From Methylotenera sp. (GTDB taxonomy: Bacteria; Pseudomonadota; Gammaproteobacteria; Burkholderiales; Methylophilaceae), in assembly GCA_028688575.1 (NCBI GenBank), contig JAQTXW010000003.1, positions 1 to 64,000 of the forward strand: DNA of 64,000 nucleotides, given 5' to 3'. Shown here piece after piece: positions 41,600 to 51,941 of the stretch (the stretch's first letter is position 1; each line of letters starts with the position of its first letter). Made by a program: the position numbers and the translations under genes. The notes under the pieces are model-generated. The model had not been told where the DNA came from. It saw nothing but the letters and a program-made list of their open reading frames with translations, and made no database searches.

Positions 41600-42505
41600 T
41601 TATTGTTGGTTTCTTGCCCAAGCGTTACGGGCAGCACTGGCGCGCTCGAATAATGCTTGTAAGTTTGCGCCGTCGTTACTTTCTAATAAGCTTTTAACTT
41701 GGGATAATGCAGCTTCAAATGCGGTAATCTCGTTAAGCAAAGCGGTACGGTTGGCCAGGCTGATGTCACGCCACATTTCAGGGTGGCTGCCAGCGATACG
41801 CGTAAAATCTCTAAAGCCACTCGCGGCAAAACCAAATAACTGCTGCGCGTTTGCGCGGGATGCAATCTCATCGACCAGTGCAAATGCGAGCAGGTGGGGT
41901 AAATGGCTCACGGCAGCAAAGATGCCGTCATGCGTTTGTGCTGACATTTCACTCACTCTGGCGCCGCAGGTTTCCCAAAATGAACGTATCAGATTGACGG
42001 CTTCTGGGTTTGTGTCGGATGTGGGCGTTAACACGACATTTTTATTGAGATATAAGTCAGGCATTGCTGCCGCTACTCCGCTTTTTTCAGCGCCAGCAAT
42101 CGGGTGACCACCCACAAACTGACTACATTGCTCTGCCAAAATCGTGTTAGCGCAGTTTAATACATCACCTTTAGTACTGCCGGCATCGGTAATGACTGTG
42201 GTATTGTTTAAATGCGGTTTAATTGCATTCAGAATAGCGGGGGTTTGGGCAACAGGAGCAGCGATGAGCACAATATCAGCATTGCTTAAAGCCTCGGCTA
42301 TGTCACTGGTAGCATGGTCAATGACGCCTAGGACTAGGGCGTTTTGCAGGCTGGAGGCAGAGCGTCCAACGCCAACAATCTGCGCAGAACAGCCTGCTTT
42401 TTTTAAAGCAAGTGCCACCGAGCCGCCAATGAGGCCCACCCCGAAAATAACAATTTTTTTCAATTGAACAGTGACTTGAAGTAACGTGAGCGTGAATTGT
42501 AACAT
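41600..42505 (-). CDS. tyrA: Prephenate dehydrogenase
   Basis: [44 protein letters not shown]; true start may be a TTG near 42460. Confidence 0.9.
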   Translation of the reverse strand: MLQFTLTLLQVTVQLKKIVIFGVGLIGGSVALALKKAGCSAQIVGVGRSASSLQNALVLGVIDHATSDIAEALSNADIVLIAAPVAQTPAILNAIKPHLNNTTVITDAGSTKGDVLNCANTILAEQCSQFVGGHPIAGAEKSGVAAAMPDLYLNKNVVLTPTSDTNPEAVNLIRSFWETCGARVSEMSAQTHDGIFAAVSHLPHLLAFALVDEIASRANAQQLFGFAASGFRDFTRIAGSHPEMWRDISLANRTALLNEITAFEAALSQVKSLLESNDGANLQALFERASAARNAWARNQQ

Positions 42506-42642
42506 TGTTGTTATTTGACAGATAAAACCTTGTCATTTTTTATACAAAGTAGTTGCAGTCAATAAAGATATAGTGCTATGTTTTAATCTAGCTTAACAAT
42601 TTGACTTTTAAGGGAAATCAGGCTGCGCGTTTAACAATAAAA

Positions 42643-43101
42643 ATGAAAATTTGGCAGATACTTATTTTTGTAGGTGTGGCCGCTTTAGCATGTTCTAACC
42701 TTCATGTTGCGGAGGCCGCCGGTGTGGGTGATTCGCCTGCACGCATGGTGGCTGTGACCGCGTCGTCCTATAATCCAGGTGAAGTTAGCCTGAATACGCT
42801 GCGTGCTATTTTTGTAATGCGCTACGCCAAATGGCCTGATGGCACCCCAGTTAAAGTTTTTGTCTACGCAGACAATGTGCCTGCGCATGAAGTATTCACT
42901 AAAGAAGTCCTTAAGTTTTTTCCACGTCAATTGCGCCAAGCCTGGGATAGGCAAGTGTTCGCAGGGCTTGGGCAATATCCAGAACAAGTCGCATCAGTTC
43001 AAGAAATGTTAGCAAAAGTCAGTGCCACGCCAGGCAGTGTTGGCTATCTATCGTTGCAAGAGGTAAATCAAGATGTTCGCATCCTTCAAATTCAGCCATA
43101 G
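42643..43101 (+). CDS. Small periplasmic substrate-binding-like (PstS-like) protein
   Basis: Signal peptide MKIWQILIFVGVAALACSNLHVAEA; LNTLRAIFVMRYAKWPDGTPVKVF...VSATPGSVGYLSLQEV resembles PBP-like small domains. ORF can extend to 42601. Confidence 0.75.
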   Translation: MKIWQILIFVGVAALACSNLHVAEAAGVGDSPARMVAVTASSYNPGEVSLNTLRAIFVMRYAKWPDGTPVKVFVYADNVPAHEVFTKEVLKFFPRQLRQAWDRQVFAGLGQYPEQVASVQEMLAKVSATPGSVGYLSLQEVNQDVRILQIQP

Positions 43102-44290
43102 GGCTAGCCAACGCAAGTGGGTTTATTTTTTGCTAAGCCTGCTGCTTTGGCTGCCAGGAGCTGCTGGGGCGATTAGTCTGCTCGATGGCAATCTGCAGGT
43201 GCACGGCTTTGTTTCGCAGGGCATGGTCAATACAACAGGTAATAATTTCTTGGGAGATTCAGAGGATAGTATCAGTTACGACTTTAGAGAAATTGCGCTT
43301 AACGCCTCTTATTTGGTGCGTCCAGAATTGCAGTTCTCAGCACAAGTGATGTCACACCGCGCTGGAGAAAGTGATAACGGTGACCCCGACATTGACTATG
43401 CCTTTGTAGACTGGACAGCATTTACTGGAAATTGGGGCAGGGCTGGTATTCGTCTTGGGCGTGTTAAAAACGTATTTGGTCTATATAACACCACGCGTGA
43501 CGTGCCATTTACCAGACCTGGGATCATGCTGCCGCAATCTATTTATTTTGAGCGCACACGTAAACTCTCACTGTCATCCGATGGTGTTAATTTGTATGCG
43601 GATAAAAGCACGAACGTAGGCACCTTCAGTGTTCAGGCGGTGCTGGGAACCCCAGGCCTCGATAAATCGTCAGAGGCGGCGATTATCCCCAACACCAAAG
43701 GGCGTTTTGAAACTGATTTTACCCAGTTATATCAGCTGAAATATGAGAGCCCTACAGGGCAGTATGTGTTTGCGCTGACGCACGTGAATCTAGGTGTCAG
43801 TTACAAGCGGGCGGCTAATGACGCATTGCAATCAGGCAGCTTTCATTTTGACCCCACCATGCTTTCAGCCCAATACAATGCTGAAAACTGGAGTTTAACC
43901 AGTGAGTATGCACGTCGCAGTGTAAGGTTGCGCGGGTTTGGTTCAATTCCCAATGTGGGGCAGGTGGGCGAAAGTTACTATGTGCAGGGGACTTATCGCG
44001 TGATGCCCGATTGGGAGCTCATGTTGCGTTATGATGTGGCTTACAGTAACCGCGATGACCGTAATGGCCGTGGTTTTGCGAAAACGACGGGTAGGCCAGG
44101 GTTTACTCAGTACACCAAGGATTGGACCCTGGGCTTGCGTTACGATGTTACACCTGAATTTATGTTGCGGGCCGAGTACCACGCAATAGAGGGGACTTCA
44201 ATTCTACCGCCGCTGGATAATACGGCAGGCGTTGGCGCATTGGAAAAGCGCTGGGATATGTTAATGCTGCTTGGTTCTTATCGTTTTTAA
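43073..44290 (+). CDS. Outer-membrane porin-like beta-barrel protein
   Basis: 405 aa, signal peptide, alternating beta-strand pattern, terminal Phe (LLGSYRF); overlaps upstream ORF by 29 bp. Confidence 0.78.
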   Translation: MFASFKFSHRASQRKWVYFLLSLLLWLPGAAGAISLLDGNLQVHGFVSQGMVNTTGNNFLGDSEDSISYDFREIALNASYLVRPELQFSAQVMSHRAGESDNGDPDIDYAFVDWTAFTGNWGRAGIRLGRVKNVFGLYNTTRDVPFTRPGIMLPQSIYFERTRKLSLSSDGVNLYADKSTNVGTFSVQAVLGTPGLDKSSEAAIIPNTKGRFETDFTQLYQLKYESPTGQYVFALTHVNLGVSYKRAANDALQSGSFHFDPTMLSAQYNAENWSLTSEYARRSVRLRGFGSIPNVGQVGESYYVQGTYRVMPDWELMLRYDVAYSNRDDRNGRGFAKTTGRPGFTQYTKDWTLGLRYDVTPEFMLRAEYHAIEGTSILPPLDNTAGVGALEKRWDMLMLLGSYRF

Positions 44291-44306
44291 TCGCTAATTC
44301 ATCCAT

Positions 44307-47147
44307 ATGCCGCCATTTAAACTTACTCCTGACCGTTATTTAAGTCTCAAATGGAAGATTATGTCGTTGTTGGGGTTGATTCTTTTAACTCTGATGACTA
44401 TTTTGATTAGCTGGGCTTATGTTAATCAAATCAACCGCTTTGAACTGGAGCGGGATCAAATTAACCAGCGCTATCTGGCTCAATTGCAGGCCATGCTGGG
44501 TGAATTTTCGATTAAAATCAATCAAGTATCCTCTTTAGTTGCAACCATCGCAAGTGCTGATGAGCAAGCTGTGGATCAAGTGGAGCAGCACTCATGGCAG
44601 CGCACTAAAGATCGCGTGGATGTAGCATGGGTCGCGCTACAGGTAGATTATGGCCTGGAGTCCATGCGTATTTATGATCAACATAATCGTGTCATCGCTT
44701 TGTGGAATGACTCACAGCCCGCAAGCGCGCATGAGTTAACCTGGGTGCAGGAGTCCATTCGTCAGGAAGTGAGCTACTCATGGATAGACTGCCTTTATGT
44801 TTGTCAGCAATATTCTGTTGCGCCTATTCTGGCTTCTGGTCAAGTGGTCGGCGCCGTGGTGGTTTCTGCCAACATGGCGGATTTGATTTTGTCTTTTAAT
44901 CGCCTCACAGGCGCAGACTTGGGGTTTTTGCTCGACAATGTGAGGAGTAACGATACGTATGCATTGCCTCACTTAGGCATGCGGGTGGCAGGGTTATCTA
45001 ACGAGCAAATTAACCTGCCGTTATTAAAGCGTTTAACTGAGATTCCTAGTCAGCATGCGCAAAAGCTGTGGTTGCGTCAAAATCACGATAACGCGTCGCA
45101 TGAGCTGGCATTTACACCGATAAAAGATGCAAAAGGGCAGTTGTTATCGGTGGCGGTTGTATTTGATGACGTCAGTGAGTCAGTAGCGTTGATTCGTAAA
45201 GAGGCGATTGGGCGCTTGAATATCGGTCTTTTAGGTTCATTTTTAGTGATGCTGACCACTTATCTTTTATTAAATACACCGTTGCGGCGGGTCACCAAGG
45301 CGGTTTTGGCGATTCCGTTTATCGGGCAACGGGACTTTGATTCAGCACGGCGGCATATTGATTTACGCAAGAACCCAATACTTCGGGATGAGGTTGATAA
45401 GCTGGTAGAAGCAGCCTTGCAGTTGACCAACCGCCTGCAATGTCTCGAGCAGGATGCGAGCCGGCATCAAGCTGAAATTATGGCAATGCTGCATCGCATT
45501 TCACTGGCGAATGATTTTTCTGAGCGCATTTTGGATACCGCACAGGTGGTGATTATTACCCAGGATATGGATGGACATTTGCACAGCATTAATCACTATG
45601 GCGAACAGTTGCTGGGCTGGAGTAAAGATCACTTACAAGGCAAACTGTTGATGCAGTTATCCAAGCGGCCCGATGACGATAAGAAACTACTGGAAATTTA
45701 CCAGCAGATTATCTTAAATCAATTAGCGCACTATTATCATGAATCGACCATGATATGTCACGATGGCGTAGAGCGCGAAATTGCTTGGCATCATTCAAGA
45801 ATGGATGGTGAGGTTGTGCAGATATTGTCTGTTGGCGTTGATATTACGCTACGTAAGCGCAGTGAAGAAAAAAGCCTGTATCTAGCCGAACATGACCAGC
45901 TTACAGGGCTGATTAATCGCCAGCGTTTTGTACGCGATGTAGACGAGGTGTTGTCTAACACTGAGAATTTATCTAGGCATGATGTTTTGCTATATCTGGA
46001 CTTGGATGGTTTTAAATATATCAATGATATTTCAGGACATAACGCAGGTGATATCGTGCTACGCATGGTGGCTGAACTAATGACCAAAATATGCGGTGAG
46101 AAGGGGATTATTGCCAGGTTAGGTGGTGACGAGCTCGGTGCATTTTTATATGACTGCGATACTGCTGAGGCGATTCAGGTTGCAGAGCGCATAAATGCGG
46201 CTTTGGCCGAAATTAATTACCCGGGTTTGGTGGGTAATCATCATGTATCTGGCAGCATAGGAATTGTGGCTGTTTCTGTGGCTAACCGTGACGTAAGGCA
46301 TTTGCTCGCCAATGCGGATATTGCGATGAATCAGGCGAAATCTATCGGAAAATCACGTTGGCATGTATTCTCTGAAGGTGAGCATCTGCAGGAGAAATTA
46401 GAGCACTTCGTGCTTTGGGAGGACCGTATTAAACTCGCACTGCGTGATCATAAATTTGTGATGCAGTATCAGCCGATATTGGATATCCACACCAATAAGA
46501 TTAGCCATTATGAGGCACTGGTGCGTATGCTGGATGACGATGGGGAGATGATTCCGCCGATTGAGTTTATTGAAGTAGCAGAAAAAACAGGCTTAATCCG
46601 TCAGCTGGATCACAATGTAGTTGAGATGGTCCTGACGCATTGGGTCGCCTTGCAGTCGGAGGGTAAGCACCACAAGGTTGCCATCAATTTGTCTGGGCTG
46701 AGTATGAATGATCAGGATTTATTGCTTTGGTTACAGGCGTTCTTTTCGCAGCATCCTGAACTGGCATCGCAAGTGATATTTGAAATCACCGAAACCGCCG
46801 CCGTGGCAGATTTTGCATTGGCGCGTGCGTTTATTGAAGATGTACGTGCCATGGGGTGCGCTTTTTCATTGGATGATTTTGGTGTGGGCTTTTCATCTTT
46901 CTATTACCTTAAAAATCTGCCTGTTGATTACGTCAAAATTGATGGTTCGTTTATTCGCAATCTGGCAGATAGTCCTGATGATCAGGTGTTTGTACGCGCC
47001 CTTGCAGAAGTGGCCAGGGGTTTTGGCAAACGCACGGTGGCAGAATTTGTAGGGGATGAGCGGAGCTTAGGTTTTCTGCGTAGCTATGGCGTGGATTATG
47101 CGCAAGGCTATTATGTAGGTAAGCCTGCCAATGAAGTGATTAATTGA
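44307..47147 (+). CDS. Membrane-bound PAS-GGDEF(GGDEL)-EAL protein with periplasmic sensor region
   Basis: 946 aa, two TM helices flanking a ~270 aa region, PAS, RLGGDELGAFL, YEALVRM, SLDDFGVGFSS; starts 16 bp after the porin gene. Confidence 0.9.
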   Translation: MPPFKLTPDRYLSLKWKIMSLLGLILLTLMTILISWAYVNQINRFELERDQINQRYLAQLQAMLGEFSIKINQVSSLVATIASADEQAVDQVEQHSWQRTKDRVDVAWVALQVDYGLESMRIYDQHNRVIALWNDSQPASAHELTWVQESIRQEVSYSWIDCLYVCQQYSVAPILASGQVVGAVVVSANMADLILSFNRLTGADLGFLLDNVRSNDTYALPHLGMRVAGLSNEQINLPLLKRLTEIPSQHAQKLWLRQNHDNASHELAFTPIKDAKGQLLSVAVVFDDVSESVALIRKEAIGRLNIGLLGSFLVMLTTYLLLNTPLRRVTKAVLAIPFIGQRDFDSARRHIDLRKNPILRDEVDKLVEAALQLTNRLQCLEQDASRHQAEIMAMLHRISLANDFSERILDTAQVVIITQDMDGHLHSINHYGEQLLGWSKDHLQGKLLMQLSKRPDDDKKLLEIYQQIILNQLAHYYHESTMICHDGVEREIAWHHSRMDGEVVQILSVGVDITLRKRSEEKSLYLAEHDQLTGLINRQRFVRDVDEVLSNTENLSRHDVLLYLDLDGFKYINDISGHNAGDIVLRMVAELMTKICGEKGIIARLGGDELGAFLYDCDTAEAIQVAERINAALAEINYPGLVGNHHVSGSIGIVAVSVANRDVRHLLANADIAMNQAKSIGKSRWHVFSEGEHLQEKLEHFVLWEDRIKLALRDHKFVMQYQPILDIHTNKISHYEALVRMLDDDGEMIPPIEFIEVAEKTGLIRQLDHNVVEMVLTHWVALQSEGKHHKVAINLSGLSMNDQDLLLWLQAFFSQHPELASQVIFEITETAAVADFALARAFIEDVRAMGCAFSLDDFGVGFSSFYYLKNLPVDYVKIDGSFIRNLADSPDDQVFVRALAEVARGFGKRTVAEFVGDERSLGFLRSYGVDYAQGYYVGKPANEVIN

Positions 47148-47185
47148 TGGTGATTTTCAACTGGTAGGTGAAATCACCAGACCTG

Positions 47186-47920
47186 TTATTTAATCCAATC
47201 ATGACCTATAAACTGTTCTAGTGGCTGGTAGTTTTGCTTATAGGCCATTTTTTTACTGTGTTCTATCCAGTAGCCTAAATAGACATAGGGCAATTTCAGA
47301 CTTTTGGCCCACTCGGTTTGCCATAGCACGTTATAGGTGCCGTAACTTGCTTTTTTGTCTGAGGTATCATAAAAAGTATAGACTGCCGAAATCCCATCCT
47401 GCACGATATCGATGACGCTCACCATCTTGAGGGTGTCATTTTCTTTAAATTCCACCATCACGCTCTCTACATTGCTTTGGCACAGAAAACTTTGATATTG
47501 TTCCACTGCATCTGCCTGCTCCTTGGGCTCTGTTTCGTTAAGGGTTTCATCATGGCGATTTTTTTGATAAGCGGCATACATCGTATAATGCGCTTCATAA
47601 AACCCTACAGGGATGATATTGGCGGTGAGGTTTTGGTGTTGCCTGAAAGCGCGTTTCTGACTGCGGCTGTGAAGAAAGTCGTTGACGACAATCCTTACAG
47701 GAATGCATGCCTTGCATGATTCACAATGTGGTCGATAGGCAAACTTTCCACTACGCCTGAAGCCTTGCTGTATCAGATGGCTATAGACATCTGCGTTAAT
47801 GAGGTGCTGGGGCGTGGCAATCAGGCTTTGTGCAAGCTGATGTGGCAAATAGCCGCAGTGGTAAGTTGTGGTGACATAAAATTGCAGTTTTTGCAACGCG
47901 CTGTCATTGGGTAAACTCAT
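47186..47920 (-). CDS. bpt: Bacterial arginyl/leucyl-tRNA--protein transferase (Ate/Bpt family)
   Basis: LQFYVTTTYHCGYLPHQLAQSLIA, GFRRSGKFAYRPHCESCKACIPVRI, YLGYWIEHSKKMAYKQNYQPLE. Confidence 0.93.
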   Translation of the reverse strand: MSLPNDSALQKLQFYVTTTYHCGYLPHQLAQSLIATPQHLINADVYSHLIQQGFRRSGKFAYRPHCESCKACIPVRIVVNDFLHSRSQKRAFRQHQNLTANIIPVGFYEAHYTMYAAYQKNRHDETLNETEPKEQADAVEQYQSFLCQSNVESVMVEFKENDTLKMVSVIDIVQDGISAVYTFYDTSDKKASYGTYNVLWQTEWAKSLKLPYVYLGYWIEHSKKMAYKQNYQPLEQFIGHDWIK

Positions 47921-48000
47921 AATGGAAGTATAAACGCAAACTGGTTTTGTGCGCTACTGATGGCGATTGTTAGGCTGTGATTGTGACAGTTTTTTGAGTA

Positions 48001-48687
48001 TTACCGAATCAGGCGTGATAGCTCAGCAGTAAAGTCTTCTCTGCGCATTTCATGTGCGCCCAGGCTTGTGAGGTGTGCGGTTTTCATCTGGCAGTCAATC
48101 AGCGCGACATGCTGCGTTTTTAGATATTCTACCAAGCTGACAAAAGCGACTTTTGACGCGTCCGTGACATGGTGAAACATACTTTCGCCGTAAAACATGC
48201 GGCCAATTTTTACGCCATAGCAGCCACCCACCAATTGCCCATCCATCCAGCTTTCGGCAGAGATCGCATAGCCTGAGGCGTGTAGTCTGCAGTAGGCGTC
48301 TATGATGTCTTGCGTAATCCAGGTACCTGCTTGCTGGCTACGCGGTGTCTGGCTGCAGTGGGTGATGACATCCTTGAACGCTGAGTTAAAGCGCACTTCA
48401 AATTTTTGCTGTTTAATCGTTTTTTTGAGCGATTGACTTATTTTTAATGCATGAGGATAAAGCACCATGCGTGGGTTAGGGCTCCACCATAGAATAGGCT
48501 CGCCATGGCTAAACCAGGGGAAAATCCCACGCTGATAAGCATTGAGTAAACGTGCTAACGATAAATCGCCGCCAATGGCAATTAAACCGTTGGGCTCGAC
48601 AAGCGCTTCAGTGGTTGGCGGGAAGTCACAATTGCCATCCACGCAGGCAACCCGACCATTCGGTAATTGGTAATATCCGTTACTCAT
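48001..48687 (-). CDS. aat: Leucyl/phenylalanyl-tRNA--protein transferase
   Basis: GLIAIGGDLSLARLLNAYQRGIFPWFSHGEPILWWSPNPRMVL; FYGESMFH. Confidence 0.96.
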   Translation of the reverse strand: MSNGYYQLPNGRVACVDGNCDFPPTTEALVEPNGLIAIGGDLSLARLLNAYQRGIFPWFSHGEPILWWSPNPRMVLYPHALKISQSLKKTIKQQKFEVRFNSAFKDVITHCSQTPRSQQAGTWITQDIIDAYCRLHASGYAISAESWMDGQLVGGCYGVKIGRMFYGESMFHHVTDASKVAFVSLVEYLKTQHVALIDCQMKTAHLTSLGAHEMRREDFTAELSRLIR

Positions 48688-48795
48688 CTACTTGATGTTT
48701 GATTTTTCTGTCTTATGCGTATTATGCAGGCAATTTATACTGTGGTTTCCACCTTTTTTGCATCAGGTGTGCAAAAAACTGCATGTGAGTGGCAG

Positions 48796-49425
48796 CTAAA
48801 GAAATTTGAAAAACGTAAATGCTTTTTCACCAAAATACCAAAGTGCAAAAAAGAACGCACTGAAATAGATGACAGTAACCATGAGCCAAAAGATCGCGAT
48901 AAAAACCATAAGCCCGTCTTCTTCAAGTTCGCCGATGCAGAAAAATAAAATCGCGAGTCCAGGCAGCATGTTATTCATGGGGAGCACACCAAAGGGGATG
49001 GCCATTAATGCGCCAGCAGCACATAAAATAAAGCCGCCTATTTTTTGTCCGCGATGCCCTTTTATCACAGAGAAATAGCGGGGTTTGGTGAATTTTCTGC
49101 AAAATCCCAGTATGTTGAGGCATACCTTAACTAGGATTTGCCAGGTTTTTTGGTTAAATTCAATCGCGGCAATTGATGCTGGCAACACAGGGGTTGTGTG
49201 CCCGCGCAAAAGCTGCCAGCCCAGCGTGGCAAAAGCAAGCCCGCCCAATATTGTAATAGGCCCAAGCGGCACTGGTTGCAAAAAAGGCAATACGAGTATG
49301 ATGCTGATGAATGCGTAACCCGCCCCATCAAGTGAGTTTAATGCTTCACCAAGTGTAAGGGGGCGTGTTTTAGACTGGGCAGCAAACTGCTGCAATGTTT
49401 TAACTAAATTTGCGTAATCGCACAT
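48796..49425 (-). CDS. ExoD-family (exopolysaccharide synthesis) membrane protein
   Basis: LTLGEALNSLDGAGYAFISIILVLPFLQPVPLGPITILGGLAFATLGWQLLRG; start probably at MCDYANLV. Confidence 0.85.
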   Translation of the reverse strand: MCDYANLVKTLQQFAAQSKTRPLTLGEALNSLDGAGYAFISIILVLPFLQPVPLGPITILGGLAFATLGWQLLRGHTTPVLPASIAAIEFNQKTWQILVKVCLNILGFCRKFTKPRYFSVIKGHRGQKIGGFILCAAGALMAIPFGVLPMNNMLPGLAILFFCIGELEEDGLMVFIAIFWLMVTVIYFSAFFFALWYFGEKAFTFFKFL

Positions 49426-49641
49426 AAAGCGGATTGCCTTTGTAAAAACCAATATCCATAAAAAATAGTGGGATGAACGCGGATGTTGATTGAGCATCAC
49501 CAGGTTGATTTTAGCGCCGATTGCAGTTTTGTGGTGAATGAACTTTAAAAAAGCTTCTTAATCATACAACTAGCGCGTAAAATGCGCACACTTCTATAGA
49601 CTAATCAATAGACCAAACACACCTTGGAACATTACGCCACC

Positions 49642-51780
49642 ATGTCAGCTAAGCCTATCCACAGCTACCGTCCTTATTGGGCGAAGCGGTTTGGGCCTGC
49701 GCCAATTTTACCCATGTCACGCGCCGAAATGGACGCGCTGGGCTGGGATAGTTGCGACATTATTTTAATTTCAGGAGATGCTTATATTGATCATCCGAGT
49801 TTTGGCGTGTCTTTGGTGGGACGTCTGCTGGAGGCACAGGGCTTTCGTGTGGGGATTATCGCACAACCAGACTGGCAGAATGCACAGGCTTTTAAAGCGT
49901 TAGGCAAGCCTAACCTTTACTTTGGTGTAACAGCAGGCAATATGGACAGTATGGTGAATCGTTATACAGCGGATAGAAAAATCCGCAGTGATGATGCCTA
50001 TACCCCAGACGCCGCGCCTAACAAACGCCCGGATCGCGCCGTGCTGGTCTATAGTCAGCGTTGCCGTGAGGCTTATTCAGATGTGCCTTTGGTCATTGGC
50101 AGTATTGAAGCCAGTTTACGCCGTATTGCCCATTATGATTACTGGTCTGACAAGGTGCGCCGCAGTGTTTTAATCGACTCTAAAGCGGATATCTTGCTTT
50201 ATGGTAATGCAGAGCGTGCCTTGGTCGAACTGACACATCGCCTGGCAAAAGGTGAAAAAGTTGCGGATATACAAGATATTCGCGGTACTGCTTTTTTGCG
50301 TAAAAAAATTCCTGAAGACTTTAGTGAGATTGAGAGTGCAAAGCTGGATCGTCCAGGAGTCGTGGACAAGCCAGTTGACCCTTATGAAATGAAGATGGGC
50401 AAAGCCGATGCCAGTTGTGCTACTGAAGCATCATCTGACAAAGCTGCGTTACCAGATGGCACCAAACCCATAGAAATTTTACGTAAGCCCAAAACCGACA
50501 GAAGCAAACAAGTGGTGCGCTTGCCTTCTTATGAAGAGGTGTCAATTGACCCTGTGCTGTATGCACACGCATCACGCGTGCTACATTTGGAAGCTAACCC
50601 AGGCAATGCGCGTGCATTGGTACAAAAGCATGGTGACCGTGAAGTGTGGCTAAACCCTCCGCCGATTCCACTCACCACCAAGGAGATGGATTACGTGTAT
50701 GACATGCCGTATGCACGTAAACCGCATCCGGCTTATAAAAATGCCAAAATCCCCGCATGGGAGATGATCCGTTTTAGCGTGAATATCATGCGTGGCTGCT
50801 TTGGCGGTTGTACATTCTGCAGTATTACCGAACATGAAGGCCGCATTATTCAAAGCCGAAGTGAAGCCTCGATTTTGAAAGAGGTGGAAGAAATTCGCGA
50901 TAAAGTAGAAGGCTTTACAGGGGTCATATCCGATCTCGGTGGCCCCACGGCCAATATGTACCGCATTGCCTGTAAATCAGAATCTATTGAAAAAAACTGC
51001 CGTAAATTAAGCTGTGTATACCCAGGCGTTTGTGAGAATCTGAATACAGATCACAGCGCGCTGATACAGTTATATCGAAAAGCGCGTGCGCTAAAAGGTG
51101 TTAAGAAAATTTTAATTGGCAGTGGCGTGCGCTACGATTTAGCGGTGAAATCGCCTGAATATGTGAAAGAATTGGTGCAGCATCACGTAGGCGGCTATTT
51201 AAAAATCGCGCCTGAACACTCAGAAGAAAATGTGCTGAGTAAAATGATGAAGCCAGGCATGGATGCGTATGATGAGTTCAAAGCGATGTTTGAAAAGTTT
51301 AGTGCGGAAGCTGGTAAAAAGCAGTATTTGATACCGTACTTTATTGCCGCACATCCAGGCACCACGGATGACGATATGCTGAATTTAGCGCTTTGGCTTA
51401 AAAAATACGACTTCAAGCTGGATCAGGTGCAAACCTTTACACCTACACCGATGGCCATGGCAACGGCGATGTATCATTCAGGCAAAAATCCGTTGCGCAA
51501 AGTGACAGCGAGTTCGGAAGACGTGCCCATCCCTAAGGCAGGTAATGTGCGTAAATTGCATAAGGCATTTATACGCTATCATGACCCAAACAATTGGCCG
51601 ATGTTGCGTGAGGCTTTAAAAAAGATGGGGCGTGCAGACTTAATTGGCAGTGGCAAGCAGTGTTTGATTCCTGCATGGCAGCCACTTCCAAACAAGCCAG
51701 TGAAGACGGTGCGTGGTGAGCAGTTGGAGCGAACCGCTCGGCCTAGACGTGTGTCTGAGAAAAAGCGCAAATATTCCTAG
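49642..51780 (+). CDS. YgiQ-family radical SAM protein
   Basis: [23 protein letters not shown] radical SAM CxxxCxxC motif; [13 protein letters not shown]-terminus. Confidence 0.95.
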   Translation: MSAKPIHSYRPYWAKRFGPAPILPMSRAEMDALGWDSCDIILISGDAYIDHPSFGVSLVGRLLEAQGFRVGIIAQPDWQNAQAFKALGKPNLYFGVTAGNMDSMVNRYTADRKIRSDDAYTPDAAPNKRPDRAVLVYSQRCREAYSDVPLVIGSIEASLRRIAHYDYWSDKVRRSVLIDSKADILLYGNAERALVELTHRLAKGEKVADIQDIRGTAFLRKKIPEDFSEIESAKLDRPGVVDKPVDPYEMKMGKADASCATEASSDKAALPDGTKPIEILRKPKTDRSKQVVRLPSYEEVSIDPVLYAHASRVLHLEANPGNARALVQKHGDREVWLNPPPIPLTTKEMDYVYDMPYARKPHPAYKNAKIPAWEMIRFSVNIMRGCFGGCTFCSITEHEGRIIQSRSEASILKEVEEIRDKVEGFTGVISDLGGPTANMYRIACKSESIEKNCRKLSCVYPGVCENLNTDHSALIQLYRKARALKGVKKILIGSGVRYDLAVKSPEYVKELVQHHVGGYLKIAPEHSEENVLSKMMKPGMDAYDEFKAMFEKFSAEAGKKQYLIPYFIAAHPGTTDDDMLNLALWLKKYDFKLDQVQTFTPTPMAMATAMYHSGKNPLRKVTASSEDVPIPKAGNVRKLHKAFIRYHDPNNWPMLREALKKMGRADLIGSGKQCLIPAWQPLPNKPVKTVRGEQLERTARPRRVSEKKRKYS

Positions 51781-51941
51781 CCCGCAGTATTGCGAGTCCA
51801 TGTATTGGTGGCAAGTTTTTTGTAGAGGTGATAGTCACCGCATTTGTTTGCCGCTTAGCCCTGTTGTATACAATATGATGCACGGTTTGAGTTAATTATA
51901 GCTGGCGGCTAGTTGAGCCTATTGAGCATAGAGGATATTTA

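Noticed and set aside
48715-48948. 77-aa plus-strand ORF between aat and the ExoD-family gene
   Set aside because: Antisense to the 3' end of the ExoD-family ORF; the Lys-rich sequence is explained by AT-rich antisense reading.
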